This document shows, in pieces, positions 1-7,972 of a DNA stretch of 48,064 bases. The position numbers and the translations under genes were made by a program. Position 1 is the first letter of the stretch; each line of letters opens with the position of its first letter. The DNA lies in NCBI RefSeq assembly GCF_024199905.1, contig NZ_JANAFB010000026.1, positions 1 to 48,064 on the forward strand. Reading direction: 5' to 3'. Under the pieces are notes generated by a model, which saw only the letters and a list, made by a program, of their open reading frames with translations, was not told where the DNA came from and searched no databases. Origin of the DNA: Rothia santali. Lineage in GTDB: Bacteria > Actinomycetota > Actinomycetes > Actinomycetales > Micrococcaceae.

Positions 1-118
1 CCTTGGTCCAGATGTCGATCAGCTCGGAGCGGCGCTCCTCGTCGTCGATCAGGCCCAGCTCGTACTGGCCCTGGATCTCGGACGCCTGGTGCTCGTAGCC
101 CTCCATGATGGCCGGCTT
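1..118 (-). CDS. Possible internal fragment of RNA polymerase beta' subunit (RpoC), cut by the window edge
   Basis: On the minus strand this frame reads a peptide ending [20 protein letters not shown] then TK, preceded by [18 protein letters not shown]. The spacing P-x-K-x-x-I, a YE-x-x-A segment, Q-Y-x-x-G-L, D-x-E-R and I-D-I-W-T resembles the RpoC segment that precedes the ATDEV-type motif in actinobacteria. RpoC should continue upstream for several hundred residues, but upstream of about base 118 the frame stays open into proline/glycine-rich translation with no RpoC character. This is therefore a truncated gene, a contig-end artefact or a chance resemblance. The family call rests on memory of the motif pattern only. 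Confidence 0.4.
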
Positions 119-280
119 CTGCGGCGGCGGCGGGCGGTGCCGTCCGCCCTCGCGCACCCCCCGGGGCGGGGCCCCGGCCCGGCCGCCGCCCCATCCGCTC
201 CGCTCGTCGTCGCCATCGAACCCCACTCTCCGGCCGCCGGGGCCGCCACGACCGCGGTCCGGGCTACCCGCCGTCGGGCC

Positions 281-309
281 TTGTCCGCCCCGGCGGGTCC
301 GTATATGAT
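281..309 (+). promoter_or_regulatory. Candidate promoter of the MobA-like monooxygenase gene
   Basis: TTGTCC (281-286) and TATGAT (304-309) are separated by exactly 17 bases, a good sigma-70/SigA-type pair. The predicted start of transcription is near 316, which falls just before the inverted repeat at 320-354 and about 90 bases upstream of the GTG at 405. The rest of the gap (119-280) is very GC-rich and I see no gene in it. Confidence 0.5.
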
Positions 310-319
310 CCAGACCACA

Positions 320-354
320 GTTCTCTATCGGAACCCCATATTCGCATAGAGAAC
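320..354. promoter_or_regulatory. Inverted-repeat operator candidate
   Basis: GTTCTCTAT (320-328) and ATAGAGAAC (346-354) are perfect 9-base arms. The symmetry continues inward so that the 14-base arms match at 12 positions around a 7-base centre. It lies directly downstream of the -10 element, a position where a bound repressor would block transcription. The binding protein is unknown; IclR- or TetR-type regulators of aromatic catabolism are possible. Confidence 0.5.
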
Positions 355-404
355 ACGCCGAATCAACGCCACTCCCACGATGCGGTGGGGGAAGGAGCCT
401 CGAA

Positions 405-2357
405 GTGCATTTCCACCACCACGGCTACGTCTCCGGCGACCCGGGCGTCCAGGCCCCCGCGGGCCACGGGATCGACCGCCCGCGCGAGCTGCCCGACGAG
501 ACCGACGTGCTCGTCGTCGGCACCGGCCCCGCGGGCATGATCACCGCCGCTCAGCTCTCCCAGTTCCCCGAGGTGGACGTCCGGATCATCGACAAGCGCC
601 CGCACCGCCTCGAGATCGGCCAGGCCGACGGCATCCAGGCCCGCAGCGTCGAGACCTTCCAGGCCTTCGGCTTCGCCAACCGGCTGATCGACGAGGCGTA
701 CCACATCACCGAGATGTCCTTCTGGAAGCCCGACCCCGAGCGTCCGCAGGAGATCGTGCGCACGGCCCGGCCGGCCGACGACCCGCGCGGCATCAGCGAG
801 TTCCCCCACCTGATCGTCAACCAGGCCCGCGTGCTCGACTCCTTCGCCGAGTTCATGCTGCGCTCCCCCGGGCGCATCGAGCCCGACTACGGCGTCGAGT
901 TCCTGACCCTGGAGGTGACCGGCGAGGGCGAGCGCCCCGTGCTGGCCACCGTCCGGCACACCGCGGGGCCCCGCGAGGGCGAGGTCCGCACCATCCGGGC
1001 CCGGTACGTCGTCGGCTCCGACGGCGCCCGCTCGGGCGTCCGCGCCGCGATCGGCCGCCGCCTCGAGGGGGACCAGGCCAACCACGCGTGGGGCGTCATG
1101 GACGTGCTGGCCGAGAGCGACTTCCCGGACATCCGCCGCAAGTGCGCGATCCAGTCCGAGCACGGCAGCATCCTCCACATCCCCCGCGAGGGCGGGCACC
1201 TGTTCCGCATGTACGTGGACCTCGGCGTGGTAGACCCCGCGGCGCACCACGCGGTGCGGCAGACCACGGTCGAGCAGATCGTCGAGCGGGCCAACGCGAT
1301 CCTGCACCCCTACTCCCTGGACGTCCGCAGCGTGGCGTGGCACAGCGTCTACGAGGTCGGTCACCGGCTGACCGACCGCTTCGACGACGTCCCCGCGGAC
1401 CGCGTCGGCGAGCGGGAGCCGCGGGTGTTCATCACCGGCGACGCCTGCCACACCCACTCCGCCAAGGCCGGGCAGGGCATGAACGTGTCGATGCAGGACG
1501 GCTTCAACCTCGGCTGGAAGCTGGGCCACGTGCTGACCGGGCTCAGCCCGGCCGCGCTGCTGCGCACCTACTCGGAGGAGCGGCAGGTGATCACCCGGAA
1601 CCTCATCGACTTCGACCGCGAGTGGTCGACGATGATGGCGGCCCGCCCGGAGGACCTCAAGAGCCCCGAGGAGCTCGAGGAGTTCTACGTCAAGACCGCG
1701 GAGTTCCCGGCGGGCTTCATGACCGAGTACCGGCCCTCGATGATCACCGCCGGGACCGAGCACCAGGACCTGGCCGCCGGGTTCCCGGTGGGCAAGCGGT
1801 TCCGCTCGGCCCGGGTCACCCGGGTCTGCGACGGCTTCCCGCTGCACCTGGGCCACCAGGCCACGGCCGACGGGCGGTGGCGGGTCTACGTCTTCGCCGA
1901 CGCCCCAGCCGCCGGCGAGCCCTCCACCCTGGCCGACTGGGCGGAATGGGTGCGCGCCGACCCGGCCTCCCCGCGGGTGCTGCACACCCCGGACGGGGGC
2001 GACGACGACGCCCTCCTAGACCTCAGCGTCGTCTACCGGCAGCCCCACGTCGACGTCGAGCTCATGCGCACGCCCCGGGCGTTCCGCCCGCAGGTGGGAC
2101 CGTTCCGGCTGAGCTACCTCGAGCGGGTCTACGCCGCGCTGCCGGGGGAGGACGTCTTCGAGGATCGCCGGATCGGCCGCGCGGGCGCCGTCGTGGTGGT
2201 CCGGCCGGACCAGTACGTGGCCGCGGTCCTGCCGCTGGACGAGCCGGCGGCGCTCGGGCGGTTCTTCGAGCCGATCCTGGCGCGCCCCGCACGCCCCGGT
2301 AGGCGTGGAGCGACAACGGCGCCGCGCTCAGGCACAACCGCCCGCGATGTGTCCTGA
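405..2357 (+). CDS. FAD-dependent aromatic monooxygenase, MobA / phenol 2-monooxygenase family (probable 3-hydroxybenzoate 4-hydroxylase)
   Basis: A 650-residue group A flavoprotein hydroxylase that would add oxygen to a phenolic ring using NAD(P)H and O2 in the cytoplasm. The Rossmann FAD motif GTGPAG is at about 39-44. It is followed by [16 protein letters not shown], the [13 protein letters not shown] segment, a long AWGVMDVL / IPREGGHL region, the second FAD motif [16 protein letters not shown] near 345, and a C-terminal thioredoxin-like domain. Length and the string of conserved segments fit 3-hydroxybenzoate 4-monooxygenase (MobA) better than shorter hydroxylases, so the expected product is protocatechuate; the exact substrate is inferred. 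The GTG start at 405 is preceded by GAAGGAG with 7-base spacing. The APC permease begins 51 bases downstream on the same strand. Confidence 0.82.
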   Translation: MHFHHHGYVSGDPGVQAPAGHGIDRPRELPDETDVLVVGTGPAGMITAAQLSQFPEVDVRIIDKRPHRLEIGQADGIQARSVETFQAFGFANRLIDEAYHITEMSFWKPDPERPQEIVRTARPADDPRGISEFPHLIVNQARVLDSFAEFMLRSPGRIEPDYGVEFLTLEVTGEGERPVLATVRHTAGPREGEVRTIRARYVVGSDGARSGVRAAIGRRLEGDQANHAWGVMDVLAESDFPDIRRKCAIQSEHGSILHIPREGGHLFRMYVDLGVVDPAAHHAVRQTTVEQIVERANAILHPYSLDVRSVAWHSVYEVGHRLTDRFDDVPADRVGEREPRVFITGDACHTHSAKAGQGMNVSMQDGFNLGWKLGHVLTGLSPAALLRTYSEERQVITRNLIDFDREWSTMMAARPEDLKSPEELEEFYVKTAEFPAGFMTEYRPSMITAGTEHQDLAAGFPVGKRFRSARVTRVCDGFPLHLGHQATADGRWRVYVFADAPAAGEPSTLADWAEWVRADPASPRVLHTPDGGDDDALLDLSVVYRQPHVDVELMRTPRAFRPQVGPFRLSYLERVYAALPGEDVFEDRRIGRAGAVVVVRPDQYVAAVLPLDEPAALGRFFEPILARPARPGRRGATTAPRSGTTARDVS

Positions 2358-2408
2358 CGCACATTAGAGGGACCATCCCGTCCGTCCGAGTCACCCCGAG
2401 GAGGCACC

Positions 2409-3908
2409 GTGTCGGCACAGCAGCCCACCCTGGCCCGCCGCCATCTCTCGACGACGGCCCTGGTCTTCATGATCATCGCCGCCTCCGCCCCGCTGACCGT
2501 GCTCGCCGGCGGCGTGCCCACCAACTTCGCGGTCTCCGGGCTGCTGGGCGTGCCGGTCAGCTACCTGGTGCTCGGCGTCGTGCTGGCCCTCTTCGCCGTC
2601 GGCTACGGCGCGATGAGCGGCCACGTGCACAACGCCGGCGCCTTCTACGCCTACATCACCCAGGGGCTCGGGCGGCGGCAGGGCATCGCCGCCGCGATCC
2701 TGGCCCTGGTCTCCTACAACATGATGCAGATCGGGCTGTACGGCCTGTTCGGCTTCGCGCTCGCCAACGCGCTGGGCGACCTGACCGGGCTCGACGTCCC
2801 GTGGTGGCTCGCGGCCCTGATCGGCTGGGCCGTCGTGGGGGCGTTGGGCGTGCGCAGCGTCGACCTCTCGGCCCGCGTGCTGGCGGTCCTGGTCTCGCTC
2901 GAGTTCCTCGTGGTGCTGGTGGTCTGCGTGATCTCCCTGGTCGTGGCGCCCGAGGGCGTCAGCACGGAGACGCTGCGGCCGGACGAGTTCTTCACCGGCG
3001 GCATCGGCGTCCTGCTGGCCTTCGGCATCGCCGCGTTCATGGGCTTCGAGTCCGGGGCGATCTATGCCGAGGAGACCCGCAACCCCCGGCGCACGGTCGC
3101 GCGGGCCACGTACATCGCGGTGGGCGTGATCGCGGTGTTCTACGCCGGCTCGGCCTGGGCCCTCGCGATGGGCGTGGGGCCCAGCGCGATCATCGGGCAG
3201 TCCGCCGCGCTCGGGCCGGACCTGGTCTTCGAGTGGCTCAGCGCGCGCTTCCCGCTGCTCGCGGAGGTCGCCAACGTCCTGTTCATCACCAGCCTCCTCG
3301 CGGCCCTCATCGCGTTCCACAACGCGGCGGCCCGGTACTTCTTCTCCCTCGGCCGCTCCGGGGTGCTGCCGCGCGGCCTGGCCGGGGCCTCGCCGAGCGG
3401 GGCGCCGCGGGTCGGCTCGCTGACCCAGTCGGCGCTCGCGCTCGTCGTCGTCGCGGTCTTCGCGGTCGCGGGCGCCGGCTCCGCGCTGGGCCCGCTCTAC
3501 CCCGTGATCACGCTGTTCACGTGGCTGACCAACGCCGCCGCCTTCGGCCTCGTCTTCCTGCTCGCGGTCACCTCGATCGCCGTGATCGCCTGGTTCGCCC
3601 GGGACGCGCGCGGGTACGGCGCCTGGACGCGCGTGGTGGCCCCCGCGGCGTCGGCCCTGGGGCTGCTGGCCGTGGCCGTCCTGATCCTCGTCAACTTCGA
3701 CCTCATGATCGGCGCGGAGGGCCCCTCCGCCCTCGTGGTGGTCATGCCCGGCATCATCATCGCCGCCGGCGTCCTGGGCGCCGTCTGGGGCGAGGTGCTG
3801 CGGCGGCGGCGCCCGGAGGCCTTCGCCTCCGTCGACGCTGACGCCCCGGCGGGAACGGCCCCGCAGGACGAGAACCGAACCCCTCCCCTCGAAAGGAACA
3901 CACCGTGA
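2409..3908 (+). CDS. APC-family amino acid/amine permease
   Basis: A 499-residue integral membrane protein with about 12 hydrophobic helices. The start (STTALVFMIIAASAPLTVLAG) and the GFESGAIYAEETRNPRRT segment after the fifth or sixth helix are typical of APC-superfamily proton/solute carriers. The substrate cannot be read from sequence. Its stop codon overlaps the GTG start of the amine oxidase (GTGA at 3905-3908), so the two are translationally coupled and the carrier probably imports the amine that the oxidase consumes. The start is GTG 2409 with GAGGAGG just upstream. The C-terminal tail after the last helix is short and charged. Confidence 0.85.
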   Translation: MSAQQPTLARRHLSTTALVFMIIAASAPLTVLAGGVPTNFAVSGLLGVPVSYLVLGVVLALFAVGYGAMSGHVHNAGAFYAYITQGLGRRQGIAAAILALVSYNMMQIGLYGLFGFALANALGDLTGLDVPWWLAALIGWAVVGALGVRSVDLSARVLAVLVSLEFLVVLVVCVISLVVAPEGVSTETLRPDEFFTGGIGVLLAFGIAAFMGFESGAIYAEETRNPRRTVARATYIAVGVIAVFYAGSAWALAMGVGPSAIIGQSAALGPDLVFEWLSARFPLLAEVANVLFITSLLAALIAFHNAAARYFFSLGRSGVLPRGLAGASPSGAPRVGSLTQSALALVVVAVFAVAGAGSALGPLYPVITLFTWLTNAAAFGLVFLLAVTSIAVIAWFARDARGYGAWTRVVAPAASALGLLAVAVLILVNFDLMIGAEGPSALVVVMPGIIIAAGVLGAVWGEVLRRRRPEAFASVDADAPAGTAPQDENRTPPLERNTP

Positions 3909-5233
3909 GCACACCCCATGTCGTGGTCGTCGGCGCCGGATTCGCCGGACTCGTGGCCGCCCGCGAGCTGCAGATGGCCGGGATCGACGTCGAGATCGTC
4001 GAGGCCCGCGAGAGGATCGGCGGGCGCGCCTGGACGCAGGAGCGCATGGGCCGCCCGCTGGAGCTCGGGGCGACCTGGGTCCACTGGATGCAGCCCCACG
4101 TCTGGTCGGAGATCACCCGCTACGGCCAGGGCATCCATCCCAGCCCGTACACGGACCGCGCCTACTGGGTCACCGGCGGCGAGGTGCGCAGCGGCACCGA
4201 GGCGGAGCTCGACGCAGCCCTGGCCCGCCCCATGGCCAAGATCTTCGAGCGCTCCGCCGAGTACTTCCCCAACCCGCACGACCCCCTGCACATCCTCTCC
4301 GACGCCTACCGCGGCCCCGCCGAGCTGCGCGAGCAGTTCCTGGCCGACGACGCCGCCGGCGTCCTCGAGTGCCTCCGCGGCGGCGACTTCACCCAGGAGG
4401 AGATCGACCTGTGCGACGGCTACTGGTCCGCCGGGTACATCGGCGACCCGAGCCAGGCCTCCTCGCTCATGGCCAAGCAGTGGGTCGCGCTGTCCGACAA
4501 CCGGCTGCCGCTGCTCGACGAGCAGACCCTGCGCTTCAAGCTCGTCGACGGCATGCGCGGGATCTACGAGAACATCGCCGCGGACCTACGCTGCCCCCTC
4601 CGGCTCTCGACGCCGGTGACCGCGATCGAGCACCTCACCTCCTCGGCCGTGGTGACCCTGGAGGGCGGGGAGCGGATCCCGTGCGACGCCGTCGTCGTCA
4701 CCGTCCCGCTCGGCGCCCTCGACACGATCGAGTTCACCCCGGCCCTGCCGCCCTCGATGCGCTCCGTCGTGGACCAGAAGTGGAACTCCACCGGGTGCAA
4801 GATCTGGATCAAGGTCAAGGGGCACCACAGCATCATCGGCTACGCGCCGACGCCGGCCAAGGTCGCGGTCTTCCGCAGCGAGTACTTCATGGACGACGGG
4901 ACGACGATCTGCGTCGGCTTCGGCTCGCACCACGACCGCGTGGACCTCGAGGACCCCGCCTCGGGCCAGGAGATCGTGAACCAGTGGCGGCCGGACCTGG
5001 AGGTCCTCGACTGCACGGGCCACGACTGGGTGGCCGACCGCTGGAGCGGCCAGGCGTGGGCGACCCTCAAGAAGGGCCAGTTCACCAACGGCTGGCACCA
5101 CTTCCGCGAGACGGACACGCGCCTGCACTTCGCCGGGGCCGACTGGGCCTCGGGGTGGCGCGGCGTCGTCGTGGACGGGGCGATCGAGACCGGGCTGAGC
5201 ACCGCGCGGAAGGTCATCCGGGAGCTGGCCTGA
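3905..5233 (+). CDS. Flavin monoamine oxidase family protein
   Basis: A 442-residue FAD amine oxidase predicted to convert a primary amine to an aldehyde with release of ammonia and H2O2. The N-terminus carries the dinucleotide-binding signature VVVGAGFAGLVAARELQ and the EARERIGGRAWT motif. The central part has the typical LELGATWVHW substrate-side segment, and the C-terminus has the FAGADWASGWRGVVVDGAIETG FAD-closing motif split across the last 45 residues. No CysFAD-anchoring motif is visible, so FAD is probably non-covalent. It starts on the GTG that overlaps the permease stop, and its 3' end overlaps the convergent AraC gene by 20 bases. Putrescine, tyramine or benzylamine-type substrates are all possible. 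Confidence 0.85.
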   Translation: MSTPHVVVVGAGFAGLVAARELQMAGIDVEIVEARERIGGRAWTQERMGRPLELGATWVHWMQPHVWSEITRYGQGIHPSPYTDRAYWVTGGEVRSGTEAELDAALARPMAKIFERSAEYFPNPHDPLHILSDAYRGPAELREQFLADDAAGVLECLRGGDFTQEEIDLCDGYWSAGYIGDPSQASSLMAKQWVALSDNRLPLLDEQTLRFKLVDGMRGIYENIAADLRCPLRLSTPVTAIEHLTSSAVVTLEGGERIPCDAVVVTVPLGALDTIEFTPALPPSMRSVVDQKWNSTGCKIWIKVKGHHSIIGYAPTPAKVAVFRSEYFMDDGTTICVGFGSHHDRVDLEDPASGQEIVNQWRPDLEVLDCTGHDWVADRWSGQAWATLKKGQFTNGWHHFRETDTRLHFAGADWASGWRGVVVDGAIETGLSTARKVIRELA

Positions 5234-6194
5234 GCGGTCCCTCCAGGATCCTGGCCCGGTACGCCGAGGGCGACTCCCCGAACTCGGTCTTGAACGCCTT
5301 GCTGACGTGGGAGGCGTCCACCAGCCCGTACCGGGTGCTGATGGTGTGCACCGCCTCGTGGGCCAGGAGCGGGTTGGCCAGGTCCTGGCGGATCGCCTGC
5401 AGCCGCCGCGTGCGGATGTAGGAGGCGACCGTCAGGCCGTTGGCCGCGAACCGGCTGTGCAGCTGCCGCAGGGAGACGAAGAGGTGCTCGGCGATGTCGT
5501 GGGGGCCCAGCTCCGGGTCCCCCAGCCGCTCGTCGATCAGCGCGATGGCCTGCTGCAGCAGGGGGCTCTCCGCGGTGTCCCGGCCGGACTCCCGCGACTC
5601 CGCGGAGAGGACCGTGACCAGCATGTCCAGCGCGGAGCGGACCAGGCTCATCGCGTGCGGCCCGCTGAGCACGTCCATGTTCCGGGCCAGCTGCTCGAAC
5701 AGGGGGACCGCGACCTTTCCCAGGCCGCTGACGCTGCTGACCGGCGTCGCCGTGATGAGGGAGATCTGGTCGGGGCTCAGGTGGACCATCGACTGCGGGA
5801 AGATCACGACGAGGCTGCGCTGCGCCTCCTCGTAGCTCAGCTCGTAGGGGCGCTGGGTCACGTACAGGGCGAGGTCCCCGGCGGCGAGGTCGCAGGTGCG
5901 GCCGTCCTGGACGAGCCGGGCCGACCCGCTCAGCTGGAGGCTGAGCTTGCAGTAGGCCCGGGCCGCGGGATCGATGAGGTCGGGGCTGCGGACGACGCGG
6001 TGGGCGTCGGTGGACATGTCGAAGAGGTGCACCTCCTCGAGCGCCACCTCGCGCAGCTCGGCGCGGAAGGCCCGCTCGTCCTCGGAGGAGAGCCGCAGGG
6101 GCGCGAAGGAGCGGGAGATCAGGCACCGCCACTCCGGCATCGTCAGTCCGGGCCGGGTCGCGGTCCGCGACTCGGCGAGCTGCCGTACGTCCAT
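5214..6194 (-). CDS. AraC-family transcriptional regulator (FeaR/NphR-like sensor domain)
   Basis: A 326-residue regulator. Residues 1-200 form an AraC-binding-like domain with the LSLQLSGSARLVQDGRTCDLAAGDLALY cupin-style strand pattern spread over about residues 85-112. Residues about 215-320 are a double helix-turn-helix: DIAEHLFVSLRQLHSRF for the first, then STRYGLVDASHVSKAFKTEF for the second, ending GESPSAYR. Related regulators activate amine or aromatic catabolism genes. Its gene converges on the amine oxidase (20-base overlap) and diverges from the aldehyde dehydrogenase, so regulation of one or both is likely. It starts at ATG 6194 with GAGGCGG just upstream. Confidence 0.85.
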   Translation of the reverse strand: MDVRQLAESRTATRPGLTMPEWRCLISRSFAPLRLSSEDERAFRAELREVALEEVHLFDMSTDAHRVVRSPDLIDPAARAYCKLSLQLSGSARLVQDGRTCDLAAGDLALYVTQRPYELSYEEAQRSLVVIFPQSMVHLSPDQISLITATPVSSVSGLGKVAVPLFEQLARNMDVLSGPHAMSLVRSALDMLVTVLSAESRESGRDTAESPLLQQAIALIDERLGDPELGPHDIAEHLFVSLRQLHSRFAANGLTVASYIRTRRLQAIRQDLANPLLAHEAVHTISTRYGLVDASHVSKAFKTEFGESPSAYRARILEGPLRPAPG

Positions 6195-6351
6195 CCGTGC
6201 CGCCTCGCTTCCGATTCCCGTCTCCCAGCGCCCGCCGCGCCCCTCGACCCGGGGCGGGGAACGCTCCGGGCGGCCGACGCGGCAGAGGGCCGCCGCCCCG
6301 TCGGGGCACCGGCTCCAGCGCTCTCGGGAGCCAATCTATCACCGTCGTGAC

Positions 6352-6400
6352 GCGGCACACATCGGCGGACAACAAGCCTGCACGCTGCGGCAACTCGGCG
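6352..6400. promoter_or_regulatory. Possible AraC-type direct-repeat site in the divergent gap
   Basis: GCGGCA followed by a short variable part and TCGGCG occurs at 6352-6366 and again at 6387-6400, about 35 bases apart, in the same orientation. The position between a divergent AraC regulator and the aldehyde dehydrogenase is where AraC-type proteins bind direct repeats. The match is modest and the surrounding DNA is GC-rich, so chance is a real alternative. Confidence 0.22.
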
Positions 6401-6453
6401 CCCGCGCGCGGCGGGGAGGATGGAGCCACCATCCCGACGATGTGAGGAGCCCC

Positions 6454-7863
6454 ATGGCCACCACCTACGCCGACCTCGTCCAGGCGGTAGACGCCGGCGA
6501 GGCGGGACGCGCGATCCTGGACCCGGCGACCGACGAGGTCGTGGGGCACGCCCCGGAGCAGACCGCGCAGGACCTCGACGACGCCGTCGGGCGCGCCGGG
6601 ACCGCCCAGCGGGGCTGGGGCTCCCGAACCCAGCGGGAGCGGTGCGACCTCCTGCTGAAGGCCGCCGACGCCGTCGAGGAGTGGGCCGAGCCCCTGGCCG
6701 AGCTGCTCTCCCGCGAGCAGGGCAAGCCGCTCAACGGCCCCAATGCCCGCTTCGAGGTCGGCGCGTGCGCCTCGTGGCTGCGTGCCACCGCCTCCTTCGA
6801 GCTGGAGGACACCCCCGTGGTCGACGACGGGCAGACCCGGGCCGTGCTGACCTACCGGCCGATCGGCGTCGTCGGCGCGATCGGCCCGTGGAACTGGCCC
6901 ATGATGATCACGATCTGGCAGACCGCCCCCGCCCTGCGGATGGGCAACGCCGTGGTGGTCAAGCCCTCCGAGCACACGCCGCTGAGCGTGCTGGCCCTGT
7001 GCCACGTGCTGAACTCCGTGCTGCCCGAGGACGTGCTGCAGGTGGTCTCCGGCGGGCGGGAGGTCGGGGCCGCGATCAGCACCCACCCGGGGATCGGCAA
7101 GATCATGTTCACGGGCTCCACCGCGACCGGCAAGAAGATCATCGAGTCCTCCGCGGAGACGGTCAAGCGACTGACCTTGGAGCTGGGCGGCAACGACGCC
7201 GGCATCGTCCTGGAGGACGCCGACCCCGCGGCCATCGCCGAGGGCCTGTTCTGGGGCGCGTTCATCAACACCGGCCAGACCTGCGCCGCGCTCAAGCGGC
7301 TCTACGTGGCCGACGCGATCTACGACGACGTGTGCGCGGCCCTCGCCGACTTCGCGCGGGGCGTGCCGATGGGCGTGGGCCTGGAGGAGCAGAACGTGCT
7401 CGGGCCGCTGCAGAACGCGGCGCAGTTCGAGATCGTGGACGGGCTGGTCGAGGAGGCCCGGCGGAGCGGGGCGCGCGTGCTGCTCGGCGCGGACCCCGAC
7501 CGCGACGCCGCGGGGCACTTCTACCCGACCACGCTGATCGCGGACATCGACCCGGAGAACCCGCTCGTGGTGGAGGAGCAGTTCGGCCCGGCGCTGCCGA
7601 TCGTCCGGGTCGCCGACGCCGAGGAGGCGATCGCGCGGGCCAACGCGCTCGACGTCGGGCTCGGCGCCTCGGTGTGGTCCGGGGACCGCGAGCGCGCCCG
7701 CGAGGTGGCCGCTCGGCTGCAGGCCGGGACGGTGTGGATCAACTCCCACGGCGGGGTGGACCCGCGGATCCCCTTCGGCGGCGTCAAGCAGTCGGGGTAC
7801 GGGCTGGAGTTCGGCGTCGAGGGGCTCAAGGGGCTGGGGGTGCCGCAGGTCATCAACGGGTGA
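6454..7863 (+). CDS. NAD(P)-dependent aldehyde dehydrogenase
   Basis: A 469-residue cytosolic ALDH-superfamily enzyme oxidising an aldehyde to the acid. The oxyanion Asn is in GPWNWP (about 147), NAD contacts are in VVKPSEHTPLS and FTGSTATGK, the general-base Glu is in LELGGND (about 243), and the nucleophile Cys is in NTGQTCAALKR (about 277). The C-terminus carries PFGGVKQSGYG. It most resembles broad-substrate or aromatic aldehyde dehydrogenases. In context it would take the aldehyde made by the amine oxidase. The frame is open further upstream, but ATG 6454 has GAGGAG at 6444-6449 and begins where family similarity begins. It is transcribed divergently from the AraC gene. Confidence 0.88.
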   Translation: MATTYADLVQAVDAGEAGRAILDPATDEVVGHAPEQTAQDLDDAVGRAGTAQRGWGSRTQRERCDLLLKAADAVEEWAEPLAELLSREQGKPLNGPNARFEVGACASWLRATASFELEDTPVVDDGQTRAVLTYRPIGVVGAIGPWNWPMMITIWQTAPALRMGNAVVVKPSEHTPLSVLALCHVLNSVLPEDVLQVVSGGREVGAAISTHPGIGKIMFTGSTATGKKIIESSAETVKRLTLELGGNDAGIVLEDADPAAIAEGLFWGAFINTGQTCAALKRLYVADAIYDDVCAALADFARGVPMGVGLEEQNVLGPLQNAAQFEIVDGLVEEARRSGARVLLGADPDRDAAGHFYPTTLIADIDPENPLVVEEQFGPALPIVRVADAEEAIARANALDVGLGASVWSGDRERAREVAARLQAGTVWINSHGGVDPRIPFGGVKQSGYGLEFGVEGLKGLGVPQVING

Positions 7864-7920
7864 CGGGGTGACGGGGGAAGGGCGGTCCGCGGGCGCGCTC
7901 CCGGCTCCGGCGGGGGTGCG

Positions 7921-7970
7921 GCCGCGGGCCGGGTGAGGCCGCGGGCCGGGTGAGGCCGGGTGGCCGCGGG
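7921..7970. repeat. 17-base tandem repeat between convergent genes
   Basis: GCCGCGGGCCGGGTGAG is repeated exactly at 7921-7937 and 7938-7954, followed by a degenerate third copy. It lies between the aldehyde dehydrogenase stop and the GlcD-like stop. Its GC-rich symmetry may also help termination. Confidence 0.6.
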
Positions 7971-7972
7971 CG

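Noticed and set aside
363-1985. A 540-codon minus-strand open frame
   Set aside because: Opposite the MobA-like gene, which has recognisable flavin motifs; this frame has none.
5974-6453. N-terminal extension of the aldehyde dehydrogenase into the AraC gene
   Set aside because: It overlaps the AraC coding sequence, has no ALDH similarity, and ATG 6454 has a good ribosome-binding site.
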